This document shows positions 42,577-50,948 of a stretch of DNA of 64,000 nucleotides, piece after piece. The notes beneath the pieces are model-generated. The model did not search any database, was not told where the DNA came from, and worked only from the letters and a program-made list of their open reading frames with translations. A program made the translations under genes and the position numbers. Numbering within the stretch: the stretch's first letter is position 1; each line of letters begins with the position of its first letter. The DNA is from Burkholderia humptydooensis (GTDB lineage Bacteria; Pseudomonadota; Gammaproteobacteria; Burkholderiales; Burkholderiaceae). The stretch spans positions 2,604,001 to 2,668,000 of the forward strand of contig NZ_CP013380.1 of assembly GCF_001513745.1 (NCBI RefSeq), given 5' to 3'.

Positions 42577-43302
42577 ATGCGCCAGATCATTCTCGATACC
42601 GAAACCACCGGCCTGAACGCCCGCGCGGGCGACCGCATCATCGAAGTCGGCTGCGTCGAGCTGCTGAACCGGCGGCTCACCGGCAGCAACCTGCACTTCT
42701 ATGTGAATCCCGAGCGCGACAGCGATCCGGGCGCGCTCGCGGTGCACGGCCTCACGACCGAATTCCTGAGCGACAAGCCGAAGTTCGCCGAAATCGTCGA
42801 TCAGTTGCGCGACTTCGTCCGCGACGCGGAACTGATCATCCACAACGCGCCGTTCGACCTCGGCTTTCTCGACGCCGAGTTCGCGCTGCTCGGCCTGCCA
42901 TCCTTCACCGACCACTGCGCGGGCGTGATCGACACGCTCGTGCAGGCCAAGCAGATGTTCCCCGGCAAGCGCAATTCGCTCGACGCGCTGTGCGACCGGT
43001 TCGGCATCAGCAACGCGCACCGGACGCTGCACGGCGCGCTGCTCGACTCGGAACTGCTCGCCGAGGTATATCTCGCGATGACGCGCGGGCAGGAAAGCCT
43101 CGTCATCGACATGCTCGACGAAGCCGGCGACGCGCACCGCAACAGCAACGAGCCGCGGATGGCGTTCAGCGGGCTCGACCTGCCGGTGCTCGCCGCGACC
43201 GGCGAGGAGCTCGCCGCGCACGAGGCGCAGCTCGACGCGCTCGACAAGTCGGTCAAGGGCTCGTGCGTGTGGCGCAAGGAAGCAGCGGCCGGCGAGGCCT
43301 GA
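42577..43302 (+). CDS. dnaQ: DNA polymerase III epsilon subunit
   Basis: Proofreading 3'-5' exonuclease of the replicative polymerase. The 241-residue protein has Exo I (ILDTETTGLNARAGDRIIEVG), Exo II (LIIHNAPFDLGFLDAEF) and Exo III-epsilon (AHRTLHGALLDSELLAEVY), and a C-terminal segment for binding the polymerase subunit. Normal length. Probably cotranscribed with rnhA; convergent with the ynfA-family gene. Confidence 0.96.
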   Translation: MRQIILDTETTGLNARAGDRIIEVGCVELLNRRLTGSNLHFYVNPERDSDPGALAVHGLTTEFLSDKPKFAEIVDQLRDFVRDAELIIHNAPFDLGFLDAEFALLGLPSFTDHCAGVIDTLVQAKQMFPGKRNSLDALCDRFGISNAHRTLHGALLDSELLAEVYLAMTRGQESLVIDMLDEAGDAHRNSNEPRMAFSGLDLPVLAATGEELAAHEAQLDALDKSVKGSCVWRKEAAAGEA

Positions 43303-43345
43303 CGGGGCGGTGGGCGGCACGGCGCGCCGCCGCGCCGAACCGGTC

Positions 43346-43678
43346 TCACCCGCGCGGCTGGAGCGCGATCACCGACATCCCGGCGAGCGCGAGCGCCGCG
43401 CCCGCCGCATCCCAGCGCGACAGCGGCACGCCGTCGACGATCCTCAGCCACGCGAGCGCGACGGCGATGTAGACGCCGCCGTACGCCGCGTAGGTGCGCG
43501 CGGCGGCGGCGGGATGCACCGTCAGGAGCCACGCGAAGAGCGCGAGCGACAGCGCCGCGGGCGCGAGCAGCCACGCCGGCTTGCCGGCCTTCAGCACGAG
43601 CCACGGCAGATAGCAGCCGACGATCTCGGCGACGGCGGTCAAGACGAACAGCGCGGCGATCTTCGCGAGTGAGAGCAT
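43346..43678 (-). CDS. UPF0060 (YnfA-family) membrane protein
   Basis: A 110-residue protein with four hydrophobic helices, related to small multidrug resistance-type transporters. The family signature is clear: [17 protein letters not shown] in the first helix and [23 protein letters not shown] in the third. No experimentally firm function is known for most members. ATG at 43678; monocistronic. Confidence 0.92.
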   Translation of the reverse strand: MLSLAKIAALFVLTAVAEIVGCYLPWLVLKAGKPAWLLAPAALSLALFAWLLTVHPAAAARTYAAYGGVYIAVALAWLRIVDGVPLSRWDAAGAALALAGMSVIALQPRG

Positions 43679-43784
43679 ACCGGAGAGCGCGCGAGACGCG
43701 CGTCGAAAACGCCGCGCGACGCCGCGGCAACGGGCGCGATCATACCCCACGCAGCGCCCGCGAAATCGGCGCCCGATCGGCAAT

Positions 43785-43936
43785 TTGCGCGATCCTCCGC
43801 TATCGTGCTATCATGTCGCTTCTTTCAACAGTCTACGTCTGTCATTTATTTCGGTCATCAGGCCGTCCGGCTTTACGCCGCAACGGGTTGACCGGAATTT
43901 CGCTCACAAGAAAGCACGCCTTCGGGCAGCTTTTTT
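43785..43936 (+). ncRNA. candidate structured leader RNA or small RNA upstream of the proP-like gene
   Basis: A promoter-like TTGCGC (43785-43790), 18 bases, TATCAT (43809-43814) would start an RNA near 43821. It contains a small hairpin (ACAG/CTGT, 43828-43841) and a long branched-looking stem: CGGTCA (43852-43857) with TGACCG (43889-43894), CCGT (43863-43866) with ACGG (43883-43886), and CGGC/GCCG closing loop TTTAC. A terminator-like hairpin follows (43911-43933, with TTCG loop) and a run of six Ts. The total is about 115 nt, ending some 265 nt before the transporter start. I do not recognise a riboswitch class. It may be a free small RNA or an attenuator. Confidence 0.5.
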
Positions 43937-44200
43937 CGTTTCGACGCCCTTGAAGGGCATTCAACCGGCCGCGCGCGCCACGCGATGCGCCGGTTCGCCG
44001 ACCGTCCCCAAGCGGCGGTCTTTTCTCACGAGTGCACGTGCGCGACAACCACCGGGTCCGCGCCGATCGGCTCCCGTTATGGATTAAGCGCTTCATGCGC
44101 CCGGTCACGCTCGCGACCCTTGTCCGATCGCGAGCCGCACTCCCCGGCGAACCGTGCGCCCCGCCGCGCGATTCGGCCGCCGTCACAGGAGTTTTCGACC

Positions 44201-45685
44201 TTGACTGCAACACCCGCTCCCTCTACTTCGTCCATTGCGTCCGCCGAAGGCGCATCCGCCGCTCCGCACGAAATCACCGTCGTCGACCAGGGCCTCCTGA
44301 AGCGCGCCGTCGGCGCGATGGCGCTCGGCAACGCGATGGAATGGTTCGATTTCGGCGTCTACAGCTACATCGCCGTCACGCTCGGCCAGGTGTTCTTCCC
44401 GTCGAGCAGCCCGTCCGCGCAGTTGCTCGCGACGTTCGGCACGTTCGCCGCCGCGTTCCTCGTGCGCCCGCTCGGCGGGATGGTATTCGGGCCGCTCGGC
44501 GACCGCATCGGCCGCCAGCGCGTGCTCGCGATGACGATGATCATGATGGCGGTCGGCACCTTCGCGATCGGCCTCATTCCGAGCTACGACTCGATCGGCC
44601 TCCTCGCGCCCGCGCTGCTCCTCGTCGCGCGCCTCGTGCAAGGCTTCTCGACGGGCGGCGAATACGGCGGCGCGGCGACCTTCATCGCCGAGTTCTCGAC
44701 CGACAAGCGCCGCGGCTTCATGGGCAGCTTCCTCGAGTTCGGCACGCTGATCGGCTACGTGATGGGCGCGGGCGTCGTCGCGCTGTTGACGGCCTCGCTG
44801 TCGCACGACGCGCTGCTGTCGTGGGGCTGGCGCGTGCCGTTCCTGATCGCCGGCCCGCTCGGCCTGATCGGCCTGTACATCCGGATGAGGCTCGAGGAAA
44901 CGCCCGCGTTCAAGCGGCAGGCCGAGGCACGCGAAGCGCAGGACAAGGCGGTGCCGAAAGCGCGTTTCCGCCGGCAGCTCGCGCTGCACTGGCGCGCGCT
45001 GCTGCTGTGCGTCGGCCTCGTGCTGATCTTCAACGTCACCGATTACATGGCGCTGTCGTACCTGCCAAGCTATCTGTCGTCGACGCTGCATTTCGACGAG
45101 GCGCACGGCCTCGTGCTGATCCTGATCGTGATGGTGCTGATGATGCCGGTGACGCTCGCCACGGGCCGCCTGTCGGACGCCGTCGGCCGCAAGCCGGTGA
45201 TGCTCGCCGGCTGCATCGGGCTCTTCGCGCTCGCGATTCCCGCGCTGCTCCTGATCCGCACGGGCGAGACGTCGCTCGTGTTCGGCGGCCTGCTGATCCT
45301 CGGCGCGCTGCTGTCGTGCTTCACGGGTGTGATGCCGTCGGCGCTGCCCGCGCTCTTCCCGACCGAGATCCGCTACGGCGCGCTCGCGATCGGCTTCAAC
45401 GTGTCGGTGTCGCTGTTCGGCGGCACGACGCCGCTCGCCGCCGCGTGGCTCGTCGACGCGACGGGCAACCTGATGATGCCCGCGTACTATCTGATGGGCG
45501 CGGCCGTGATCGGCGCGATCTCGGTGCTCGCGCTGCCGGAGAGCGCGCGCCAGCCGCTCAAGGGCTCGCCGCCCGCCGTCGCGTCGCACCGCGAGGCGCA
45601 CGCGCTCGCGCGCGAGATCAAGCGCCGCGAGGCGGCCGAGCGCGACGACGGCGGCTACGCGAGCGCGGCGGCGCTGCGCGCGTGA
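44201..45685 (+). CDS. ProP-like MFS transporter (metabolite:H+ symporter family)
   Basis: A 494-residue proton-coupled importer of the MHS family, which includes the osmoprotectant carrier ProP and the dicarboxylate carrier KgtP. Family features: ALGNAMEWFDFGVYSYIAVTLG (first helix with EWFDF), GPLGDRIGRQRVLA (motif A), GFSTGGEYGGAATFIAEF, a central basic loop and TGRLSDAVGRKPVM (motif A of the second half). The likely start is TTG at 44201, with AGGAG about nine bases upstream; upstream ATG starts would add poorly conserved residues. Proline, betaine or a related solute is the best guess. Confidence 0.85.
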   Translation: MTATPAPSTSSIASAEGASAAPHEITVVDQGLLKRAVGAMALGNAMEWFDFGVYSYIAVTLGQVFFPSSSPSAQLLATFGTFAAAFLVRPLGGMVFGPLGDRIGRQRVLAMTMIMMAVGTFAIGLIPSYDSIGLLAPALLLVARLVQGFSTGGEYGGAATFIAEFSTDKRRGFMGSFLEFGTLIGYVMGAGVVALLTASLSHDALLSWGWRVPFLIAGPLGLIGLYIRMRLEETPAFKRQAEAREAQDKAVPKARFRRQLALHWRALLLCVGLVLIFNVTDYMALSYLPSYLSSTLHFDEAHGLVLILIVMVLMMPVTLATGRLSDAVGRKPVMLAGCIGLFALAIPALLLIRTGETSLVFGGLLILGALLSCFTGVMPSALPALFPTEIRYGALAIGFNVSVSLFGGTTPLAAAWLVDATGNLMMPAYYLMGAAVIGAISVLALPESARQPLKGSPPAVASHREAHALAREIKRREAAERDDGGYASAAALRA

Positions 45686-45735
45686 GATTCGAGCGCCGCG
45701 ACGCGGCCGTGCAGGCGCGTCGTTCGATGACGGAC

Positions 45736-45787
45736 CGCGGAGGCGGCCCCCGCGATGCCCAATGGGCATGGCGGGGCCGCCTCCGCG
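45736..45787 (+). terminator. intrinsic terminator after the proP-like gene
   Basis: A long GC stem (CGCGGAGGCGGCCCC with GGGGCCGCCTCCGCG, inner ATGCCC/GGGCAT) followed by TTTTT and GCGCG. About 50 nt past the stop codon; on the minus strand it lies beyond the end of the GST gene. Confidence 0.92.
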
Positions 45788-45845
45788 TTTTTGCGCGCGG
45801 CGTGCAGCAGGCGGGGAAGCACGCCGCGCGCCCGAACCGCCCCGC

Positions 45846-46475
45846 TCAATCGAGCGGCGTGCTCTCGAACTCCGGCAGCGCCTCCGCACGCGCGGACAGC
45901 GCAGCGAGCGCCGGATAGCGCGCCGGATCGATGCGCGCGAGATCCGGGTAGTCGCCCTTCATGAACTGCGTGAAGCGCCACGCGACCGCGACCGTCACGT
46001 CCGCCTGCGTGATCCGTTCGCCGACGAGCCAGCCGCCCGCGCCCGCGATGCGCGCATCGAGCGCGCCGTACGCGGCGTCGAGCTGGCCGAGCACGCGGTC
46101 GAGCCAAGGCTGGTGCTGTTTTTCGCCCGGCCGCAGGCCATGCTCGTAGACGACCTGCACCGTCTTTTCGGCCGCCGCGAGCGCGAGGCCCGTCAGTTCC
46201 AGCACGCGCACGCGGGCCGGCGGATCGTCGGGCATCAGCCGCCGCTGCGGCGCGACGAGCCGGTCGAGGTAATCGACGATCAGCGACGAATCGACGAGCA
46301 TCGTGCCGTCGTCGGTAAAGAGCGTCGGCGCCTTCACGACCGGATTGAGCGACTTGAACGCGTCGAACTGGCGAAACACCGATATCGAGTGATGCTCGAA
46401 CGGCAGACCGAGCAGCTTCGCCGAAATCGCGACGCGGCGGACGAACGGGGAATCCAACATGCCAATCAGCTTCAT
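45846..46475 (-). CDS. glutathione S-transferase family protein
   Basis: A 209-residue cytosolic GST: N-terminal thioredoxin-like domain (KLIGMLDSPFVRRVAISAKLLGLPFEH, then KAPTLFTDDGTMLVDSSLIVDYLD with the cis-Pro and the glutathione-contacting DS pair) and a C-terminal all-helical domain (ITQADVTVAVAWRF). The SPFVRRV opening with a serine at the active-site position resembles zeta/beta-type bacterial GSTs. Substrate unknown. Monocistronic. Confidence 0.9.
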   Translation of the reverse strand: MKLIGMLDSPFVRRVAISAKLLGLPFEHHSISVFRQFDAFKSLNPVVKAPTLFTDDGTMLVDSSLIVDYLDRLVAPQRRLMPDDPPARVRVLELTGLALAAAEKTVQVVYEHGLRPGEKQHQPWLDRVLGQLDAAYGALDARIAGAGGWLVGERITQADVTVAVAWRFTQFMKGDYPDLARIDPARYPALAALSARAEALPEFESTPLD

Positions 46476-46665
46476 CGGTAACGCTCCGCGTGACGTGGGG
46501 GGACCGACGACTTTAGCGCGTCGCGCGCGCTTCGCCTAGCGCCTGTTCACGTTCATGACGGGCTTGCGCCGGCCGCCCGCCGAGGCCACGTGACGCGATA
46601 CGACATGATCCGGTTTGGCCGGACCGGGCCGGGCTCGGCTCGATGCGCGCGGCCGCGCGAGCCCG

Positions 46666-47547
46666 TCACTGCTCGCGCAGCCACGCCGCGCCGAGCGGCC
46701 ACAGCGCGCGATTGTCGTCGCGGAAATAGCCGAAGTGGCCGATCGCGTGCTGTCGGCGATCCGGCGAGATCTCGCGATGCTCGACCTGCGCGCTCGAATA
46801 GAAGTGATGCAGCGCCTGCACCGCGGCGGGCGGCGCCATCCAGTCGTCGCTGACCGTGTACGCGAGAATCCGGCCGCGGAAGCCGCGAAAGTGCTCGCGC
46901 AGCGGGCGGCCTGCGCCGTCGACCAGATAGTCCGGGTGGCGGCACCAGCGCGCCCACTCGCGCATCACGCCGGATGGCAGATCGGCGCCGTGCGCGAGGC
47001 CGGCGCGCCGCGCCGGCAGATGCGACAGCACGTCGCCCAGCACCGGCGCGATGCCGAACCACAGCGGCGCGAGCATCAGCCGGCGCGGCCACGGCCAGAG
47101 CCGCCAATAGCCGCTCGGACAGCAGATCGACAGCAGCGCCGCCGCGCGGCCGTTGTTATAGGCGAGGCCGAACATCTGGCCGCCGACGCTGTGCGCGACC
47201 GCGAGCAGCCGATGCGACGGCGCGCGCGCGGCCAGGTGATCGAGCGCAGCCGGCAGATCGGCCTCGCCCCAGTCGCGCAGCGTCGCGGCGTCGGCCTCGG
47301 CGGGCGGCTTGCGCGAATCGCCGACGCCGCGATAGTCGTAGGTCAGCACGGTGAAGCCGTCGCTCGCCAGGAAGCGCGCGTAGCGCTCGTAGAAGCCGCG
47401 CGGCACGCCGAGCGCGCCGTTCATCAGCACGCTGCGGCCGTTGCTCGCCGACGGCGCGCCCGGCGCATAGAAAGTCCCCGTCAGCAGCCGGCCGTCCAGT
47501 GCGGCAAACCGTGTCGTCTCGGCCGTGATCGGCGGTCGTTCGTGCAT
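46666..47547 (-). CDS. alpha/beta hydrolase family protein
   Basis: A 293-residue alpha/beta-fold hydrolase. The oxyanion region NGALGVPRGFYERYARFL and TYDYRGVGDSRKP precede the nucleophile elbow AVAHSVGGQMFGLAY (Ser in HSVGG); a late acid and the histidine in HAIGHFGYFRDD complete the triad. It resembles the predicted alpha/beta hydrolases typified by YheT-like or cofactor-family esterases; substrate unknown. GAGG sits six bases before the ATG at 47547; an ATG two codons upstream (47553) is the alternative. Confidence 0.82.
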   Translation of the reverse strand: MHERPPITAETTRFAALDGRLLTGTFYAPGAPSASNGRSVLMNGALGVPRGFYERYARFLASDGFTVLTYDYRGVGDSRKPPAEADAATLRDWGEADLPAALDHLAARAPSHRLLAVAHSVGGQMFGLAYNNGRAAALLSICCPSGYWRLWPWPRRLMLAPLWFGIAPVLGDVLSHLPARRAGLAHGADLPSGVMREWARWCRHPDYLVDGAGRPLREHFRGFRGRILAYTVSDDWMAPPAAVQALHHFYSSAQVEHREISPDRRQHAIGHFGYFRDDNRALWPLGAAWLREQ

Positions 47548-47802
47548 CGACATCCTCGCTATCGAGCGGCTATTGTGCAAGCGAACGCGATCGGCCGCCA
47601 GCCGCCCTCCGATTCGACGGCGCGGCGGCGAACCGGAACCGGTTGCGGCGGCCGCGCCGGTCCGACCGGCGCGGCGAAGTCGGCGACGCTGCCCAACGCG
47701 GGCATCGCGACGCACGCGACGGCGCGACACGTCCCGCGCTCACGCCGCCCACGGCCAGCGCGCAGCCAGCAATCTGCGCCCGCGCGCCGTGACCGTCGCC
47801 CG

Positions 47803-48102
47803 TTATCGGCGCGCCAGGCCGTAGAGCCGCCAGAATTCCGTCGCATACGACCGCGCGAGCTGCGGCGCGCGATAGAACACGTTGAAGTTGCCCGCCGCGC
47901 GCTCGTCGCGGGTCTGCGCGAAGCTCGCGCTGCCGAGCACGACCGCATCGACGCGCCGCCCACGACCAGCACGCGCGCGCGTGCGCGGTGGATCAGATCG
48001 ACTTCGACCTCGGTCGAGCCGGCGTCGGCCAAACGCCGAAGCTGCGCATAGCAATGCGCAGAAAGAGGAGAAAACGGGAGCGAGACGAACGCGGTAGGTC
48101 AT
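47803..48102 (-). pseudogene. phospholipase D-family remnant
   Basis: Decayed relic. The ATG at 48102 opens a clear signal peptide (RVRLAPVFSSFCALLCAASAFG). The homology then continues in another frame (DAGSTEVEVDLIHRARARVLVVGG) and returns to the first for VDAVVLGSASFAQTRDERAAGNFNVFYRAP and the ending EFWRLYGLARR. VLGSASF followed by NFNVF is the end of the C-terminal HKD-type domain of small secreted phospholipase D/nuclease proteins. The catalytic HxK motif and most of the middle are missing, so at least one large deletion plus frameshifts have occurred. Confidence 0.72.
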
Positions 48103-48172
48103 GGGGCGGCAATTGTAGCCACCTCCCGTTTCCTTGCAAACCGTTTTGCCGAGAAGCGGCGCGCGACGCGCG

Positions 48173-49111
48173 CTATGCGTCGAGATCGACACGGGAAAGC
48201 CACGCGCGCACGCCGTCCCACGAGCGGAAATCGGCCAGGCTGCGCGCCGGCAGCGCGGGATACGCGGCGGCCGCCATCTCCGCGAGCGCGCGGCCCGGAC
48301 CGAGTTCGACGAACGCGCGCGCGCCCGCCTCGACGCAGCCCGCGACGCACGCGGCCCAGTCGAGCGGCTCGGCGATCTGGCGCGCGAGCTTGTCGACGCC
48401 CGCCGCGACGTCGAGCACCGGCGCGCCGTCGATGCCGGACACGAGCCGCGTGCCGGGCGTCGGCGCGCGCGCGATGCGCGCGCCGGCGAGCGTCGCGCGA
48501 AACCGGGGCACGGCGGCATCGAGCCAGCGCGTATGCGACGCGACACGCACGCAGACGGGCGCGACGCGCACGGCGCCGCGCGCGCGCGCGGCCGCCGCGA
48601 GCGCGTCGAGCGCCGCGTGCGGGCCGGCGAGCACGTACGCGTCGCCCGGGTTGACGATCGCGACCGCGGCGCCGTGCGCGGCGCACGATGCGTCGACGAC
48701 GTCGCGCGCGAGCCCGCGCACGAACAGCATCCGCGCGTCGCCGTCGCTCGCCGCGTCCATCGCGCGTGCGCGCGCCGCGACGAGATCGAGCGCGTCGCGC
48801 GCGTCGACGAGCCCCGCGACGCTCCACGCGGCGACCTCGCCGACGCTGTAGCCCGCGACGCAGCGCCGGCGCGGCAGCAGCGCGTCGAGCCGCGCCATCG
48901 CGGCCACCGCCTGCAATGTGCAGACGAGCTGCGCGGCAAAGTTCTCGCGCAGCGCGTCGTCGCCAGCGTCGCGCGCCCAGGCGCGCGGGTCGGCGCCGAG
49001 CAGCGTCGCCGCATGCGCGAAAAGCGGCTCGGCTTCCGGCACGTCGGCCGTCAGCTCGAACATGCCGGCGCGCTGGCCGCCCTGCCCCGAACAAAGAATC
49101 GCAATCGTCAT
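48173..49111 (-). CDS. mdcH: malonate decarboxylase holo-enzyme loader: malonyl-CoA:ACP transacylase MdcH
   Basis: Charges the MdcC acyl carrier with malonyl groups to start the catalytic cycle. The 312-residue protein is a FabD-like transacylase: AILCSGQGGQRAGMF at the start, nucleophile Ser89 in GYSVGEVAAWS and the late VSGIDGAPV segment replacing the FabD counterpart, with ELGPGRALAEM near the end. Last gene of the mdc unit; its ATG overlaps the mdcB stop by four bases. Confidence 0.93.
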   Translation of the reverse strand: MTIAILCSGQGGQRAGMFELTADVPEAEPLFAHAATLLGADPRAWARDAGDDALRENFAAQLVCTLQAVAAMARLDALLPRRRCVAGYSVGEVAAWSVAGLVDARDALDLVAARARAMDAASDGDARMLFVRGLARDVVDASCAAHGAAVAIVNPGDAYVLAGPHAALDALAAAARARGAVRVAPVCVRVASHTRWLDAAVPRFRATLAGARIARAPTPGTRLVSGIDGAPVLDVAAGVDKLARQIAEPLDWAACVAGCVEAGARAFVELGPGRALAEMAAAAYPALPARSLADFRSWDGVRAWLSRVDLDA

Positions 49112-50217
49112 TGCAAGCCCTCTGCGTCCAGTGCGGCGACGAACAGGCTCATCGCGAGCAGGTCCGCCGCGCCGCCCGGGCTCAGCCGGCGCGCGACGAA
49201 CGCGCGATGCGCGGCGGCCGCGCGCGCGCGCCAGTCGAGCGCGCCCACGCCGCCCGTTGCGAGAAATTCGCGCGCGGTTCGTTGCGCGAAGTCGAGGCCG
49301 TCGCGACCGCCCCGATGCAGCAGATTCGTGTCGTCGAGCGCGGCGATCAGCGCAAAGCACGCGTGCACGCGCGCCGCCTCGGCATCGTCGGGCGCGAGCC
49401 GCGCGCCGTCGCGCAGCGCCGGCACGCCGACCGCGTAGACGCGCGCGAAGCCGGCCGCCGCTTCCGCGCGCGCGCCGCCCGCGCCGTAGCGGCGGCCGGC
49501 GCGTTCGCCGTGACTGTCGGCGAGGCGCGGACCGCCGACGATCTCGCCGCCCCAGCGCGCGGCGACGAGCGCGCCGAGCGTCGCGCCAGCGTGTGGTGCC
49601 GGTGCGTATCGCTCGCGTTCCGGCGATGCGCGCAGGCCCGCGCCCGCGCACAGCAGGCCAAGCCCGAATATCGCGCCGCGATGCGTGTTCACGCCGCCGG
49701 TTGCCGCCAGCATCGCGCGCTCCGCGCGCAGGCCGATCTTGCGCAGCGTCGGCATGTCGGCGTCGTGCGCGCCGGCGTCGGCAAGCTCGGCGAAGAACGG
49801 CGCAAGCGCCGCCGCGCTGCGGTAGAAGGTGTCGGCCGTCATGTCGTCGTGGCTGCCCGCGTCGACGTGGCTCACGAGACCGGGCTTCGGCCACGTGTCG
49901 ATCTCGAGGCGCAGGCAGCGCGTCGCTTCGGCGGCGATTGAAGTTGCTGTCGGCGCCGGCGTTGCCGGCCGATGCGGGCCGAGCGCCGGATAGCCGCGAC
50001 GTCCTGAGCCAGTCCACGCATCAGATCCGCCTGAAGCGTCCTGCATGGCCGGAAAGTGCCGGGAAACGTACACGTTCGATACAGCAACGGCGCTCGACGC
50101 ATTCGACGCGCCCAGCAGCGTACCCTCCACGCTCGCGCCGTCAAGCGCGCGCGCCGAATCCCGACGCATCGCATCGCGCCGGGCCGCCTTCGCCGCCGCG
50201 CATGCGGCCCGCTTCAT
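49108..50217 (-). CDS. mdcB: triphosphoribosyl-dephospho-CoA synthase MdcB
   Basis: Builds the precursor of the unusual prosthetic group that is attached to MdcC. The conserved part begins near residue 95 (AEATRCLRLEIDTWPKPGLVSHVDAGSHDDM) and includes GGVNTHRGAIFGLGLL and DDTNLLHRGGRDGLDF, as in CitG/MdcB proteins. Family members are usually nearer 280-300 residues; this one has 369 because of an Ala/Arg-rich N-terminal extension. The ATG at 50217 overlaps the mdcG stop, which supports it, but an internal start cannot be excluded. Confidence 0.92.
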   Translation of the reverse strand: MKRAACAAAKAARRDAMRRDSARALDGASVEGTLLGASNASSAVAVSNVYVSRHFPAMQDASGGSDAWTGSGRRGYPALGPHRPATPAPTATSIAAEATRCLRLEIDTWPKPGLVSHVDAGSHDDMTADTFYRSAAALAPFFAELADAGAHDADMPTLRKIGLRAERAMLAATGGVNTHRGAIFGLGLLCAGAGLRASPERERYAPAPHAGATLGALVAARWGGEIVGGPRLADSHGERAGRRYGAGGARAEAAAGFARVYAVGVPALRDGARLAPDDAEAARVHACFALIAALDDTNLLHRGGRDGLDFAQRTAREFLATGGVGALDWRARAAAAHRAFVARRLSPGGAADLLAMSLFVAALDAEGLQ

Positions 50218-50948
50218 CGCCACGCCTCCAGAAACGTCTGCGGCGCGGCCAGCTCGACGCCCGTCGCCGTCTTCATCGCGACCTCGCGCTCGCCTGCGTG
50301 CAGCTCTCGCCAGTTCACGCCCGTGCCGTCCGCGCAAAGCAGCTCGCCGTCGATGCGCATCGGCGCATGTGCGTCGATCTCGGCGAGCGCCGCGAGGAAC
50401 GACGCGATCGCGCCGCGCCGCGACAGCGTCGAAGACAAAGGCGACGACGGCGACGAACACGAAGACGAAGACGAAGCCGGCCTCGAGGACATCAGCAAAA
50501 CGTCGAGATCCGATCCGTCGCCCAGATAGCGCAGCCCCGTCAGCGTCTGCCACGCCAGGCTGCCGAACACGCGACAATCGACGCGATGCGCGTCGGCGAG
50601 CGCGCGCAGCCGCGCAAGCGTCGGCCGCCATGCGGGCGGCGCGTCCCGTTCGACGTCGGCGAGCGTCGGCAGCGCGCACACCTCGCCGATCTGCTCGCGC
50701 GCGGCCGCGAGCGCGATGCGCCGCTTCCCCGCCGACGGCGGCAGCGGCAAGCCGAGCGGCACACCCGCTTCGCACGGCGAGCGCCGCCTCACGACGAGCG
50801 GCCAGCCGCGCACCGCCCAGTCGCGCACGAACGGCTGCGCGCGGGCATCCTCGTGCGCGGCGAGCAGCGCGGGCCACGCATCCGCGCGCACGCGCACGAG
50901 CGCGTGCCGCACGAGCGGCGCGTCAGCGGCCGGCGCGCGCGAGCTCAT
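50214..50948 (-). CDS. mdcG: holo-ACP synthase (phosphoribosyl-dephospho-CoA transferase) MdcG
   Basis: Nucleotidyltransferase that attaches the phosphoribosyl-dephospho-CoA group to the MdcC serine. The 244-residue protein has RRRSPCEAGVPLGLPLPPS early and the nucleotidyltransferase pair VFGSLAWQTLTGLRYLGDGSDLDVLL in the middle (Gly-Ser and Asp-x-Asp). A serine-rich insert (PASSSSSCSSPSSPLSSTLS) follows, encoded by short repeats. Its ATG lies 26 nt inside mdcE. Confidence 0.92.
   Translation of the reverse strand: MSSRAPAADAPLVRHALVRVRADAWPALLAAHEDARAQPFVRDWAVRGWPLVVRRRSPCEAGVPLGLPLPPSAGKRRIALAAAREQIGEVCALPTLADVERDAPPAWRPTLARLRALADAHRVDCRVFGSLAWQTLTGLRYLGDGSDLDVLLMSSRPASSSSSCSSPSSPLSSTLSRRGAIASFLAALAEIDAHAPMRIDGELLCADGTGVNWRELHAGEREVAMKTATGVELAAPQTFLEAWR
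50431..50480. repeat. short repeat run inside mdcG
   Basis: A run of imperfect six-base units of the GAAGAC/GACGAC type encodes the poly-serine insert of MdcG on the opposite strand. Such tracts expand and contract by slippage; here the unit length is a multiple of three, so changes would alter the linker length without shifting the frame. Confidence 0.6.

Noticed and set aside
43813..43953. A 46-codon frame in the leader of the proP-like gene, possibly a leader peptide
   Set aside because: Its ATG lies within the proposed -10 element, so it would not be on the transcript, and the frame has no ribosome-binding site.
47803..49014. A 403-codon minus-strand frame covering the phospholipase relic and mdcH
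   Set aside because: It is out of frame with mdcH and consists of Ser/Arg-rich shadow; only the short part in 47803-48102 shows phospholipase D homology.
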